Source: Symsagittifera roscoffensis (Eukaryota > Xenacoelomorpha > Acoela > Convolutidae). From it: DNA of 64,000 nucleotides. The notes beneath the pieces were generated by a model. The model was not told the DNA's origin, made no database searches, and saw only the letters and a list, made by a program, of their open reading frames with translations. The DNA lies in contig NC_087063.1 in the NCBI RefSeq assembly GCF_963678635.1, positions 28,019,649-28,083,648 on the forward strand, read 5' to 3'. Both the position numbers and the translations under genes were made by a program. This document shows positions 40,690-52,069 of this stretch, piece by piece (the first letter of the stretch is position 1; every line of letters begins with the position of its first letter).

Positions 40690-42715
40690 GTCTCTACGGA
40701 GAAGCGTAAATTGGCGAAATTCAATTTGCTCTAGTCGCCATTGTTGTCTGATCTTCAACGAGATTTGAATAACTCGATTGAGCCAGACAAAAATATATTA
40801 CTGTCTTCTTTTCATTCACTTGATAATAACGACTGTTTCAAAATTCTTCACAAACTTTCTGGCAGCACACCAATTCCTTCTGTTGTTAAATTGGGAGCAT
40901 CATGTGCTTCTACTGATAACACCAACGCCGATTTTTTTAATAACTTTTTCTGTTCTGTGCACAAAAGCGAAACGTTTACGTATAACGGTTGTTCTGATAA
41001 TACTTCCATTAACTTGCTCAAATTATCGTTTGGTGAAAGTGATGTAAATAGTTTACTTAAAAAGGTACCAGATACCACAGCAGTTGCAGCTGATGGCATT
41101 CCACCATTTGTTCTCAAATATAATGCTGATGCACTCACGCCTATGGTATATATTCTATTCAGTCAAATTGTTATCTGCTGTATTTGGCCCGACTTTTGGA
41201 AAGAGGCGTTTATCATGCCTTTTCATAAGTCCGGGTCAAAATCTGACATTACAAATTATTGTGGAATTAGTATTTTACCGCGCTTATCGCTTAGCTTGGA
41301 AAAACTGCTTGTTAATTTCATTTATTCTAATGTTCGACACAAACCTTCTCGTAGACAGCATGGCTTTGTTAAAAAGCGCAGCACGTTTACACAATTGTTG
41401 GAATATGATGAAAATATTTACAAATGTATTGATGCCAATCAAAATTTCTGTTCTGTATATTTTGACATTCAAAAGGCTTTTGACTCTGTGTCACACAAAC
41501 AGTTGCTGAACAAGCTGTCTTCTTTTGGTTTTGACGAAAATTTTATCATGTTAATTTCATCTTATCTTTCCAATCGCTCACAAAGAGTACGTATTAACAA
41601 TATTCTATCTTACAAAGGTTACATCTCTAGCGGTGTACCACAAGGAAGCATTCTAGGACCACTTTTATACCTTATTTATATCAATGACCTCCCGGATGTT
41701 GTAAAGTATTCCTCACCGTCTTTATTTGCTGATGACCTGAAACTGCTTTATCGAGACAACTGTCATGATGATTTTCAGTCTGATTTAGATTCGGTAGAGA
41801 CCTGGGCAACCCAAAACGGTCTTGATTTTCATCCAGACAAAACTAAATTCATTTCAAACAATAGCTTTATTTTCAACCTTTATCTTAATGGGTCAGAAAT
41901 ATGCTCTGTTGATCACATCAAAGACTTGGGTATTTATATCTCGCCTACTTTGTCTTGGAATCACCATGTTTCTGCGAAACTTGGTAAAGCCACAAAGTGT
42001 TTTCATTATTTAAAGCGTAGTGTTCCTTTCAACTCACCTGTTAAAACTAAGCTTCAAATGTACATTTCTTGTGTGAGGTCCATTTTACTTTATAACTCTT
42101 GTATTTGGTACCCAAATTTATCAAAGCTACGTGATTTGGAAAAATTCCAGAAAAAGGCAGTAAAGTGGATAATTGGTTCCACTAATTATACTGACAGTCT
42201 TGTGATGTTAAACATACTGCCTATTTGCTATCAAATTATTTTTACTGATTGTCTTCTCTTCTTCAAACTGTTATATAACTGTTATGACTTCGATATTAAT
42301 GACTATGTTACTGTTAGTGAATCGAGACCGGGTAAGAGATCCAGTCAGAGAATGGTATTCTCTGTACCTCTTACCCGCAAATTCTGTTCCCTTGGGAGCT
42401 TTTTCCAAAGAACAATTCAGAGCGTCAATAGTGCAATAGTGTTTTAGCAAAAGTCGACATCAACTCTACAACTACAGTCTCACAAACCAAGACTCTACTC
42501 TTCATTTTCCTTAAACAGCAACTTCAATCAACCTTCAATTTCAACAATCCATGCACTTTCTTCATCAAATGCCGTTGCAACACATGTAGTTCCTGAACAT
42601 TAACAATTTAACTCAAAGCTTGAATTACGCAAACTCAAAATTTCACTTTTATATGTAGTATCTTTCACTAATAAAGTCTCTTGTTCTTCTTCTTCTTCTT
42701 CATATAATTTACCTT
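40690..42715 (+). mobile_element. 5'-truncated LINE retrotransposon
   Basis: It carries only the RT part of ORF2 and a 3' region that ends in AATAAAG followed by a (CTT)n-like tail near 42684-42702. No endonuclease domain precedes it, as expected for a truncated insertion. The boundary with the preceding element fragment is approximate. Confidence 0.75.
40741..42447 (+). pseudogene. LINE reverse transcriptase (568 codons, 5'-truncated)
   Basis: This is a non-LTR reverse transcriptase. The motifs in order are the PDFWKEAFIMPFHKSG block, FDIQKAFDSVSH, SGVPQGSILGPLLY, and the catalytic FADDLKLL near residues 330-337, followed by NGLDFHPDKTK and DLGIYIS and a thumb/connection region. The frame begins after an in-frame stop at 40732-40734 and has no ATG at its start (TTG), so it is a fragment of a longer ORF2 lacking the apurinic endonuclease. 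The RT core is undamaged, pointing to a fairly recent truncated insertion. The clade looks Jockey/CR1-like, not certain. Confidence 0.88.
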
Positions 42716-43855
42716 TTATTTAATTGCAAAACGATAGTTATTATTATTAGGCAGTTTATTTTCTTGGTTATTTACTTAATTACAAAACAGTAAATAATAT
42801 AAAAATAGTTAAAATAATGAATTGTTTTCATGTTGTTTTTCCATAAGTAGCCATAGAGGGATCTTCATCAAAATAGATACAATTCCTTAAACTTAAATTT
42901 CATAGTCTTATAAATTGGTTACGTTTGAACTTGCATTTTGAATGAAAGACATTATTTGCATTATGAGCCGAAAAAATTAGGTTATGAGCCGAAAAAGTAT
43001 TCGAGGTAATTAATACTCGAATGGACAGGTAGTTTCATTTCATAGCAGGGATAGCGGCGTTGAATTAAGCTCACTCCTCTTGAAATCTTCCGGGCTTGGG
43101 AGTGGCTAGATTACTCATTCTGTCTCTTGCCGACTACTCAGAGTATGAGAATTGCGTATCTGCCACACTGCTGCATTCTTGCTCTCGAAGCGTGCATCTA
43201 TAGTGTCAGCAGAAATTATCCATCCATTTGTCACAATCTCGGCGCGTGTTCTACCGAGTCTACTTCGAGCAATAAATTTCTGAGTAGTCGACATTCAGGC
43301 ACTTATTTTGGGAGTTATCTGAAATTGCTGCAATCCTCTGATCTTTTCATATGCCGTCAACCATCACGGAATTTTTGCCAATTCCCAATTTTTTGACATA
43401 GGGTCTCGGGTAATATTTCAATTGACCCTATACAAATCGTCCGTTTTATTACAGAATTTGTCATGAAAATTGATCGCTATCCATTCAGATTGGGAGATTT
43501 TTTCACTGCTTCTATCATTGCTTCTGGCAGTAAGCTTTGTGATAAACAGTTCAGCGCAGTCCCGTCAATCACCGAGATGAGGTTCAGGTGCTGATTCGAC
43601 TCCTACAAAAGACAGTCCTTAACTCACTGACCCCCCTATCAGTACCGGAAGACGAACCCTCATATACAGGCACAAGTCACGCAACAAAGGCATGCCACCC
43701 ACGTTACGCCTAACATCCTCATTTTTCTGATTGTCTCGTCCTCAACTAGTCCAAAACGTTTCTGTCGCAATAACAATTGCTTCATCATGTGCCTTAAATC
43801 CCTCATTTTTGTCCATTACGCTGTTGCTATGCTAAGTCAAACTGCTAGACCGATT
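42716..43855. other. Intergenic DNA without a recognisable gene
   Basis: AT-rich, with ATTATTATTAG simple sequence near 42741-42750. A short open frame at 43127-43396 has no family or splice support. Nothing else is recognised. Confidence 0.5.
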
Positions 43856-43859
43856 CCTG

Positions 43860-44115
43860 CATCTTTTCCGGACAGGGAGTCAAGATTTTGAGCTCGACCA
43901 ACTGCCCGAGTCGAGATTTTTCACCTAATTTGAAGCAAGATTTGAGCGGTTTGAGCGGTTTTTTTAGACAATTACGCTCAAAATCTTGCTTCAAAATGAG
44001 CGGTTTGAGCGGTTTTTGAACGGTGTATCTAAAAAAAACGCTCAAAAATCGCGCAAGATTTGAACGGTTTTGAGCGGTTTATCTAAGAAACCGCTCAAAA
44101 ACCGCGCAAGGTTTA
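43860..44115. repeat. Left arm: GAGCGGTTT repeat cluster
   Basis: It begins with CCCGAGTCGAGATTTTTCACC and repeats TTGAGCGGTTT and AAACCGCTCAAA many times in both orientations. It resembles, in inverted orientation, the cluster at 44580-44705. The two flank the tRNA gene. Confidence 0.75.
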
Positions 44116-44120
44116 ATAAT

Positions 44121-44125
44121 AAAAA
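44121..44125 (-). terminator. RNA polymerase III terminator of the tRNA gene
   Basis: AAAAA on the plus strand is TTTTT on the minus strand, starting 3 nt past the 3' end of the tRNA, as expected for Pol III. Confidence 0.7.
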
Positions 44126-44127
44126 GT

Positions 44128-44200
44128 CGACCACAGAGGGATTCGAACCCCCAATCTGCTGACTCGAAGTCAGACGCCTTATTCGTTAGCCCATGCGGCC
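44128..44200 (-). tRNA. tRNA-Arg (anticodon UCG), possibly degenerate
   Basis: The minus strand folds into a cloverleaf of 73 nt. The acceptor GGCCGCA pairs with TGTGGTC (two G-U pairs). The D-stem is GGCT/AGGC, the anticodon loop CTTCGAG has anticodon TCG at 44165-44167, and the T-stem GGGGG/CCCTC encloses a standard TTCGAAT loop. The B box GGTTCGAATCC is perfect. Deviations from a canonical tRNA-Arg are a T-C mismatch at the top of the anticodon stem and a D-loop with GA where GG is expected. No intron is present. It may therefore be a recent pseudogene or a diverged functional copy. Confidence 0.78.
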
Positions 44201-44579
44201 CTGAAAAGAGTGTCGCGCAGCTTACTATTCTTCTACACAATCGCATCTTCTACATTAGAATTTCAGTTTGGAAAAACATTTGAACTACTTCATAAGCTAA
44301 AGAAGTTTGACATGTTCAACGAATTAAAAAACGTAGAAAATAATTTTTCCAGCTAACTTACAAGAAAGTTTTCTGCGTTTATTTTTTCAACGTTTGAAAC
44401 AACTAAACTAAGAAAAGAGAACTTTGAAAACTCTCACTGGGAGGGAGAGGAGTGAGAAAGCCAAGAAGTATCAACCAGGAACAAAATCTCAAAAAGTAAA
44501 TAGCAAACTTTGAGCTTGAAACTAGTTTGCTCCACCTCGGTCGCGAAAGTATGGTCATGAGTCTGGGACCTCGACCCAG

Positions 44580-44710
44580 GAAGACCGCTCAAAAACCGCT
44601 CAAAAACCACTCAAAACGCTCAAACCGTTCAAATCTTGCTGGAAAACCGCTCAAACCGCTCAAATCTTGAGCGGTTTTTGAGCGGGATCTCGACCCGGGT
44701 GATGTAAATA
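44580..44710. repeat. Right arm: ACCGCTCAAA repeat cluster
   Basis: It repeats ACCGCTCAAAA and ends GAGCGGGATCTCGACCCGGGTGA, which is an imperfect inverted match to CCCGAGTCGAGATTTTTCAC at about 43902-43922. With the left arm it bounds an ~830-bp segment. Confidence 0.7.
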
Positions 44711-45075
44711 TCACAAATTTCGAGCCCAATGAAACCGCGAAAATCAAAGCCACAATTTTCACATTCAGAAATTAGACGACTGTGACAACAAAAGACGAAA
44801 ATAACGATTTGCAATCGATCGAATGAGAAAAGAAGCCAATCGTAATTGCAATGTTACCAATCGGGTAGGCTAAGAACAGGTATAGCAACCATTGCTAATG
44901 GCGAACAAACGCTTCGTCAACAAAGATAGAGAAATCGAAAGGGTCTGTCGTTCGATAAGATTTGCATTCTATAAGCAGCTGTAGCAGTTTGGACATCCTG
45001 AATTTATTTTACTAACAAGCAATTTCATTTCCCGGATATGAGGAGCCAGGGGCAAGGAAAGGGTCAATCAATTGT
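44711..45075. other. Intergenic DNA before Element 3
   Basis: I see no gene or repeat that I can name. The last bases, ATTGT, precede the LTR start TGTGCC. Confidence 0.4.
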
Positions 45076-45978
45076 TGTGCCAGTCGGTCATATTTGGAAG
45101 TTTGACCTTAAACAACGCGACAAACATGATTTTGGGATGAAATGGAATTTTTCAAAAATTCGAATTGGTTATGTCACGCTCAATTTTCTCGCGACAACTG
45201 AAAACCTAAGAAATAAAAGATCAGAACAACCGAATTACAATCGCGGGAAAGTGATCACAAAACAGCGGAAAATTGCTATTCGCAATTTCCAGATATAATA
45301 TCATACTAGAGTAGAACTGTCCTATCCTGAAATAGAAGGCAGAACGATTGCGAACCAAGAAGATACAAATTAGAAGTTGACCAGAGTGAACCTTCGGTGG
45401 AAAGGTGGACAGCTGGAGTCTCCCAATGGTCCAACACCAAAATTCGATTCTCAAGTTAAAATTCGCTTTTCCCAAGTTAAAACTCATTGATTCAAAACTT
45501 CTTAAGGAATATTTAATTCCATTTATGCTAGAGTCGCTAGTTAATTTAGTTACTCCAATTCTGGAGTGTGCTGGTATGTGAGTGCCCAATTTAGTTTTCT
45601 TGAGTGTGTTTTATAATTGTTATCTTGAGGTAGGGAGAGTTATAGGTTGATCCATCTGAAAAATGGATCAAAGTTCCACTGTCTAATAAAAAGCAACTAA
45701 AACGGAATGTTCTAACCCTGTTTTTAACGGCGTTCGCGTATTTTGGGTATTTTGAGACCTAGATATGGGGACGTTCTTATTTTATAGAGAGGGGGTATTA
45801 AGGTGGTGGCCTTTAAGTTGAAACGAGGGTTGTAGTCTCATGTCGCAATTGAACCGAATTGGCTCCGACCGTTCGAGGTAGAAAAACACAAGAGAAAGTG
45901 TCCCTGACTGTTGAGCCAATGGTTATAGGGCCTATTTTTCTTTAACTTCATATGTGAATTAAGTAGACGACTGTTACA
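45076..45978 (+). repeat. Element 3 5' LTR
   Basis: It runs from TGTGCCAGTCGGTCAT to GACTGTTACA. The start, the CCCTGTTTTTAACGGCGTTCGC block, the GAACCGAATTGGCTCCGAC block and the end match 59730-60332. It carries about 300 bp in the middle (about 45370-45680) that the 3' copy lacks. Confidence 0.85.
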
Positions 45979-45989
45979 TACTGTTTTTA

Positions 45990-46001
45990 TGGCGCTCCTG
46001 G
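45990..46001 (+). other. Element 3 primer-binding site
   Basis: TGGCGCTCCTGG lies 11 bp after the LTR, identical to the first 12 bases of the Element 2 site. Confidence 0.6.
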
Positions 46002-46466
46002 AGGTTTTTACGAGATCATGACTACGGAGTCAAACCCACTTGACACAGCTCCGGGCTACATGCCCATTCTAGAGTACCGGTGGTACGGTTCTGCGGGAAA
46101 GTGTAAACCTCCCGGTTGTACTGTGATAGCTTTTTAAGAAAACTCGAGAAAATTCCTGGTACGCTCTCCGAACGAGGCCTAGCTAACCTTGTAAAGGGGC
46201 TAACTAGGGGGACAAAAAACGAGCAAAAAGAAAAAAAAGCGAATTAAAAAACCAAAAAAGAATTTAAAAAAGGAACAAAAACCATATAACAAATAAAAGG
46301 ACATTGACTTTGATACCAGATTAGTTGGATCAAACTTTTAACTAATTAAAGTAGTATACCCATACTGTTTTCACAAGACCGATCGTTTCGATCAAATCAG
46401 CAATTTTATACAGGTGCCCGAGTGTGGGGCGTTGTTAAGGGTTTTCAGATAGATTGCAACTTCACT

Positions 46467-46770
46467 GGACCACTAGGAGACTTGACTGGAAAATGTGACC
46501 AGCCAAGCGGGAAAACGGTTCACAGGAAGGGGACCCGATAGGTGCTCGACACACCAAAGAAGCATCCAGCAAGGACGAGAACAAACAGAGAAGGGCACAG
46601 GGGTGTTCTGTTTGGTCATTCGACGGACCATAGGAGACTTGATTGGAACAGGTGACCAGTCAAGTTGGAAAGTGGTTTTGGTGAGTGGTGCGGGACACGC
46701 GAAGGAGACAACCAGCACGGAATCAGAACAGCCAGAGTAGAACAGACAGGGGTGTTCTGTTTGGTCAAAC
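46467..46770 (+). repeat. Two ~150-bp direct repeats in the leader
   Basis: GGACCACTAGGAGACTTGACTGGA...GGGGTGTTCTGTTTGGTCA (about 46468-46620) is followed by GGACCATAGGAGACTTGATTGGA...GGGGTGTTCTGTTTGGTCA (about 46624-46769) (each shown only by its ends). An 81-codon open frame across it has no recognisable product. Confidence 0.75.
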
Positions 46771-47596
46771 GGGTATCGTTAAAATCCACATTACATTATA
46801 GGAGATAAGTGTAAAATTTGATGAGCGGATTCCCACTGTTTTGAGGATACGTTTTTACTCAAGCAGAGCCTGGAAACAGGTTCTACGGTTTTCTCTCAAG
46901 AGGTTTAGGACCCATCGCGCTTAAGGTAATTTTCGGCTTAAGAGGGGGGCTAAATAGGGGGGAGGTTGTAAGGGGGGTTGGTTAGGTTAGAGGTTGGCGG
47001 TTGCATATTGTAAGAAGGGGGGACACGTTACACTAACTAATCAATCGATATCGTCGATTTAGTTACCTTAGAATCTTACACGCGTGAGTTATAAAGCGAG
47101 GATATCCAAATTTGAGATCGAATTAAGATAGATACCCTGGTCGGATCAGGTAGGGGGATCGGAAATAGACAGTTTATGGAACCTTGAAGGAGAATACCCC
47201 AGAGAAGCGTTAGTAGGGGGGAGGAAACGCGTGACAATCAGGTACCAGACATTTTTTTTTCACAAAAGGATGACATTGGAATTTTAGGTGGGTTCATTTT
47301 TCTGTTTTTCATCATATTCTCACTTGAGTTTCTACGTGTTCGGTATTAGGTTTATCGGTTTTAGGTGAATAGGTGATCATAAGACACGGGCTAACAAGTT
47401 GGGTTTTCATTTTGTATCGGATTAATAAAGGGAGATAAATACAAGGGTGGTAATAATTGAAACGTTTGTCCAGTAAGATTGAGTTTTTGGAAAATTTTTA
47501 TACTAGAACTCAAGTGGTGGTACCAGGGATAGTGGTTCAAGAGTCCCAACAACGAAGAAGAAGAGATCAGATTGTACCAACACAAGGAAAGAAGGG

Positions 47597-48245
47597 GTCT
47601 TGGGACAGTGTGAGATGTCCCAACACTTGATTGGCAAGGTCTTGGGACGGTACCAAAAAGTTTTGGGACAGTGCGAAGAAGTCTTGGGACAGCACCGAAA
47701 AGTCTTGGGACAGCACCGAAAAGTCTTGGGACAGTGCAAAGAAGTCTTGGGACAGCACCGAAAAGTCTTGGGACAGCACCGAAAAGTCTTGAGACAGTAC
47801 GGAAAAGTCTTGGGACGATACCAAGAAGTCTTGGGACAGTACGGAAAAATCTTGGGACAGTACGAAGAAGTCTTGGGACAGTACGAAGAAGTCTTGGGAT
47901 AGTACAGAAAAGTTTTGGGACAGTGCGAAGAAGTCTTGGGACAGTACGAAGAAGTCTTGGGACAGTACAGAAAAGTCTTGGGAGAGTACGGAAAAGTCTT
48001 GGCACAGCACGAAGAAGTCTTGGGACAGTACAGAGAAGCCTTGGGACAGTACGGAAAGTCTTGGGACAGTACGGAAAAGTCTTGGGTCAGTACGAAGAAA
48101 TCTTGGGACAGTACGGGAAAAGTCTTGGGACAGTACGGAAATGACTTGGGACAGTGCGAGGTAGTCCAACACTTGAGTGGTAGGTCTTCGGACAGGGTGA
48201 AGTGTCCCACGACTACATTGTGAGGTCTTGGGACAGTTTGAAGCA
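47597..48245 (+). repeat. 21-bp minisatellite in the Element 3 leader
   Basis: About 25-30 tandem copies of a 21-bp unit, GTCTTGGGACAGTACGAARAA with variants (CACCG, TGCRA). It occupies the same region of the leader, just before gag, where Element 2 has its CCGGAGGGG cluster. Because 21 is a multiple of three, several long frames on both strands stay open across it; these are artefacts. The remaining leader (46002-47596) has no gene I can support. Confidence 0.92.
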
Positions 48246-48434
48246 TCCGACACTTACGTAAAAGCACAAAACAGCACTCAGATCGATTAAAAAACAGCCA
48301 TAAACCAACTAGATTAAGATCACTTAATGATTTTTTCTTAAAGAAAACTGAGAAGAATTTTTAGATTTTTATCTGTAGAATAAAAAATTGTAAATATCAA
48401 TATTATAAATAAGAAAAAATTGTGAATAAAAATC

Positions 48435-51400
48435 ATGAGGCGAAGTAGGGTGCCGATAGCAGACAAAAGAGTACTAGAGTCCAGGAAAAATCAGAACTCG
48501 TCGCAACGGAAGGCGACATTATCGGATCCAAAAGTAATGAGAAAGAAATTTTCAGTGAGTATGGTTTACACAAGAAGCGCAAAGGGAAACAACACGAAAG
48601 AAAGCGCTGTGGAAAGACAAACTGTACCTGCCATAGAAATCGATCTTGAGACACCAGATCAGAGTGTTGATGAGGTGGAAAGAAAGACAACGGAATCGAC
48701 ACCATTGACGAATGCGGAAGAACACTCGCCGATTGACATTGTGGAGGATACAACAAAAAACACGCCGGAAACGATAAAGGATGATTCTCAAACGAAAAGA
48801 ACGTCGTTCACAGAGAGGATTGCTATGATGGTCGAAATGAAACAAGAGAGAAGGAGGAAGTAGCACCAACGACCGAGAAAAGCAAGACATTTGGAACAGT
48901 TTCTGCAATAACAACAGATGCCAATCGAGACGATGATCAGTTCGAAGTTGGAGCAAAAGCTAACCATGAGGCAACAATTAGCAATGGAGCAACAGCTAAC
49001 CATGAGAAAACAACTTTTCTTAAACTGGGCGACTTGATAGCGAAGTTGGAACAAATCGACAAAAAATTTGAAGCGCAGTGAAGAGGATCGACAATTGTTA
49101 AAAAAGGAGATACGATATAATAAGAGCAAGAGCCTGGACAATTTTTTCAATCAGGCGAGGGCAACAGAAGGGAAGCTACAGAAAATTTCAGACAAGATAG
49201 AGGCTACCGACAAAGAGAAAGAGAAAAATATCAATGAAGTCTTGCGAGAAATGAACCAACGGTACGACACTGTGAACATTAAGTTATGGAGTCTGGATAC
49301 GAGAATAGACACAATGAGCAGAGGCCAGGCTGAAAGTTCATATGTCATACAGTCCAAACTGGATGCTCTCTTGAGAAACTCTACATCACAAAACAAGCTG
49401 ATAACAGATCGAACGCAAGGCAACAGAGTCGATTTTGTAGAACCAAAACGGAATAAACGAGAGTCCACACCGTTGACCCGGAGTGCAGCGAGCGCAAGGG
49501 TGTTGGGGAGTAAGACAATTATGAAGGGTGGAACCTCGAACTCAACAAACGGCCCAGGGGCTTCCACCACGAGCACTAATAAGCGACCCGATGCCATGAC
49601 GTGGGCTAAGACCTGGGAAATGATGAAATGGACACTGGAAGCGTTCGCTACAAGGAATACAGACTCGAGAAATCAAAGGAATTCAAAGACGACTCAGATG
49701 GGTGCATCGACACATGGGTAGAAGTCATGAGGTTACACTTGGAACAAGACAATTTGACTGATGAAAGGCAGGCCTCTACAGCAATCTTGAGCAACCTAGA
49801 GGGTACAACGTTGAAATGTGTAGTTGCGAACGTGAGGAGAAGGAGTGATCCCGAGGAATCAAAAAACAGAAGGAATTTCAGCATCGCCTTGAAGTTTATT
49901 GATGGGGTAAAAATTGACGACTTGAGAACAATGCTGGCAACGTACTATACAATTTCGAAGGATAATTTACCAACTCCAGAAGAGATGAGACAAAAGTCAA
50001 GGGAGTACATGAAACCGAAGAAGAATCCCTACTCAGAAAATAGAAACATGCGGGGGAAGTTAACCACAGAGGTCGTCGTGATACAAGTCTAGAGATGATA
50101 TGGACAAACGTAGGTCATGCGCAAACTGCGGATCGGCAGATCATCACGTGGCGGATTGCAAGAAGTACAAACAAGGCATGAAGAGTCTGGGATATGCGCC
50201 GGATGAGGAAGATATGAGTCAGACGGAGGAAAATGAGTTCAATAGCGGCTTGATCATCAAAATAGGTGCGAGGTGCTTCTTCTGCAATCAGCAAGTCCAC
50301 TTCAGGATGGATTGTCCGTTGTTTTGGGAGGCAGTGAAGAAGAAGAACCAAAACCAACCCAAACACAAGCTAGCACTGGCTGCGGTACAGAACACAAGGA
50401 ACAGGCAAGCCGAGTTTGACACAAAAAACTGGGAGGCACCGAGTGCAGAACTACCAACTACCGACAAAGACGGTGAAAGCTGTAACGCCAGTCAAAAGTG
50501 CCCTAGAAGCTGAGGCCAGGAATTCTCTGGAAATAGACTATGAGAAAGCAGCTGCGGAGGCTATCAACAAAGTGAAACAGGACCTTGCGACGAAAGAGAT
50601 CGAGCAAAGACTGAAGCAGGAGATCGACAGTCAGAAGTTGAATGAGACATTATGTAGGCCGGTGGAAATTGTAACACTCTTTAAAATTGGTGACAAGAAA
50701 ACCATTCGGCATAACAAAAATTGGAGCCAAGATAATGTCGATAATCACTGTGGGCGGCCATAAAGTAACGAGAAACCTGAGTGAATCGAGCGATCAGACG
50801 ATAATGTGCATTGATGTGTACGCAGATTACTTGAGTACAATAAGTCCACAAACAACTTCTAGAGCCTGAGGAGCTTTACTCACGCGGGGCGGCAGCAAGT
50901 CAATCCGCGTCGAAAATAGATACACGTAGACCTATGGACCACATGAGTTAATGTTAAACAAAGATGGAATAAACATCTACACGAAGACTATGATAAATTG
51001 TGACGAAGACCTAGCCGGACAGATCTACGTGGGCACAGAAGAACTGAAAGTGAGATCGATTGGACACTGCGCCATGTTGGAAGAAGATGCAATTCATATC
51101 GGAACGGAAGCAGACATATCAGCACACGTGCTTGACATAAGCGGCAAGAAGACTCAGTTGCGCGGGTTACCAGACACGGGAGCGGTCTTGAGCGTTATAC
51201 CAATCAAAACTTGGGAGCGAATGGGCTTCGACAAAGACAATTTGATAGACTCGAGAAAACGGCTGTCAGTGAACAAAGGGGCGCTGCGGGTACTAGGCAG
51301 GACACCAATAAAAGCCCTAAACTTGGGGGAACGCATCCTGTGGATGAGCTTTCTTGTGGTGGAAAACCTGGATGAGTCTGACCAATTCACTTTAGGCAGA

Positions 51401-51540
51401 GACTTCAACAGAAATTTCGACGTAACAATCGATCTAAAGAATGCCATGTTCAGGATTCGAAACCCAAAAAGGAAGTACGTAATTAAACCGGTAAATTTAA
51501 TAATGACGAATGAGATTAAAGCACCGGTATTCTTGAGTAG
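48435..51540 (+). pseudogene. Gag-protease of Element 3, broken
   Basis: Fragments in several frames match Element 2 Gag. They are an N-terminal Ser/Thr-rich piece (48435-48863), a coiled-coil and Arg/Gly piece (49068-49721), a capsid-like piece with IDTW and FIDGVK (49628-50092) that lacks an internal segment of about 60 codons, a double-knuckle piece (50100-50513), a helical piece (50416-50763) and the protease (from 50951). The knuckles are CANC...HHVADC and CFFC...HFRMDC. The protease keeps DTGA but reads LPDTG where Element 2 has LLDTG. Stops and frameshifts between the pieces rule out a full product. Confidence 0.85.
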
Positions 51541-52069
51541 GAGGGTGAGGCTGAAAGCAAACGAAGCGGCAATTGTAAGCTTGCGGATGAAAAATTACAA
51601 TGAACTAAGTGACAGCAAGCAACTATGCATAGTCCCAAATCCAAATAGTCAAAGTGCTCCTGTTTTAGGAAGATCCTTCTCGATAACCAAGAGCGGCCTC
51701 TGCGTCAGTGTCTTGTTGATTACTCTTGATATACCCATCACGATCCAGAGGGGAAGAAAACTGGGATACGCTTTACCCGTGATTACTCGATATGAAATGA
51801 CTGAAAACGTAAAAGAGAATGAAGTTCTTGGTTGTCCCAATCATAGGGACAAGATTTGTATCTTGAGAAGGTTAAGGAAAATAAAAGAAAAATCAGGTCT
51901 TGTGAAATTACTTAAATCACAGACAGACGATGGACTTTCGAGCTGTTCGAATTTCCCGGAAAGACCCACACTAGAAGAAATGGAAATGGATAAACCGAAT
52001 TTACCAGAAATAGAGCACTTGAGGGGCAACTTAACGGACGAACAGTTCGAAGCCATCAAGGACGTATAA
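50951..52069 (+). pseudogene. Protease and Pol N-terminus of Element 3, fused in one frame
   Basis: A 372-codon frame contains the protease (DTGA, LGRDF) and continues without a shift into the N-terminal part of Pol (SDSKQLC, PNPNSQS, DDGLSSCSNFPERP). In Element 2 these two parts lie in different frames. It ends in a TAA at 52067-52069 where Element 2 has a Leu/Asp-rich run. Confidence 0.8.

Noticed and set aside
47597..48245. Possible CRISPR-like array
   Set aside because: Units are contiguous with no unique spacers, and the context is a eukaryotic retrotransposon leader.
47391..48267. Long open frames on both strands (up to 254 codons)
   Set aside because: They are created by a 21-bp tandem repeat whose length is a multiple of three, so stops are absent in several frames at once. 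The products are simple repeats.
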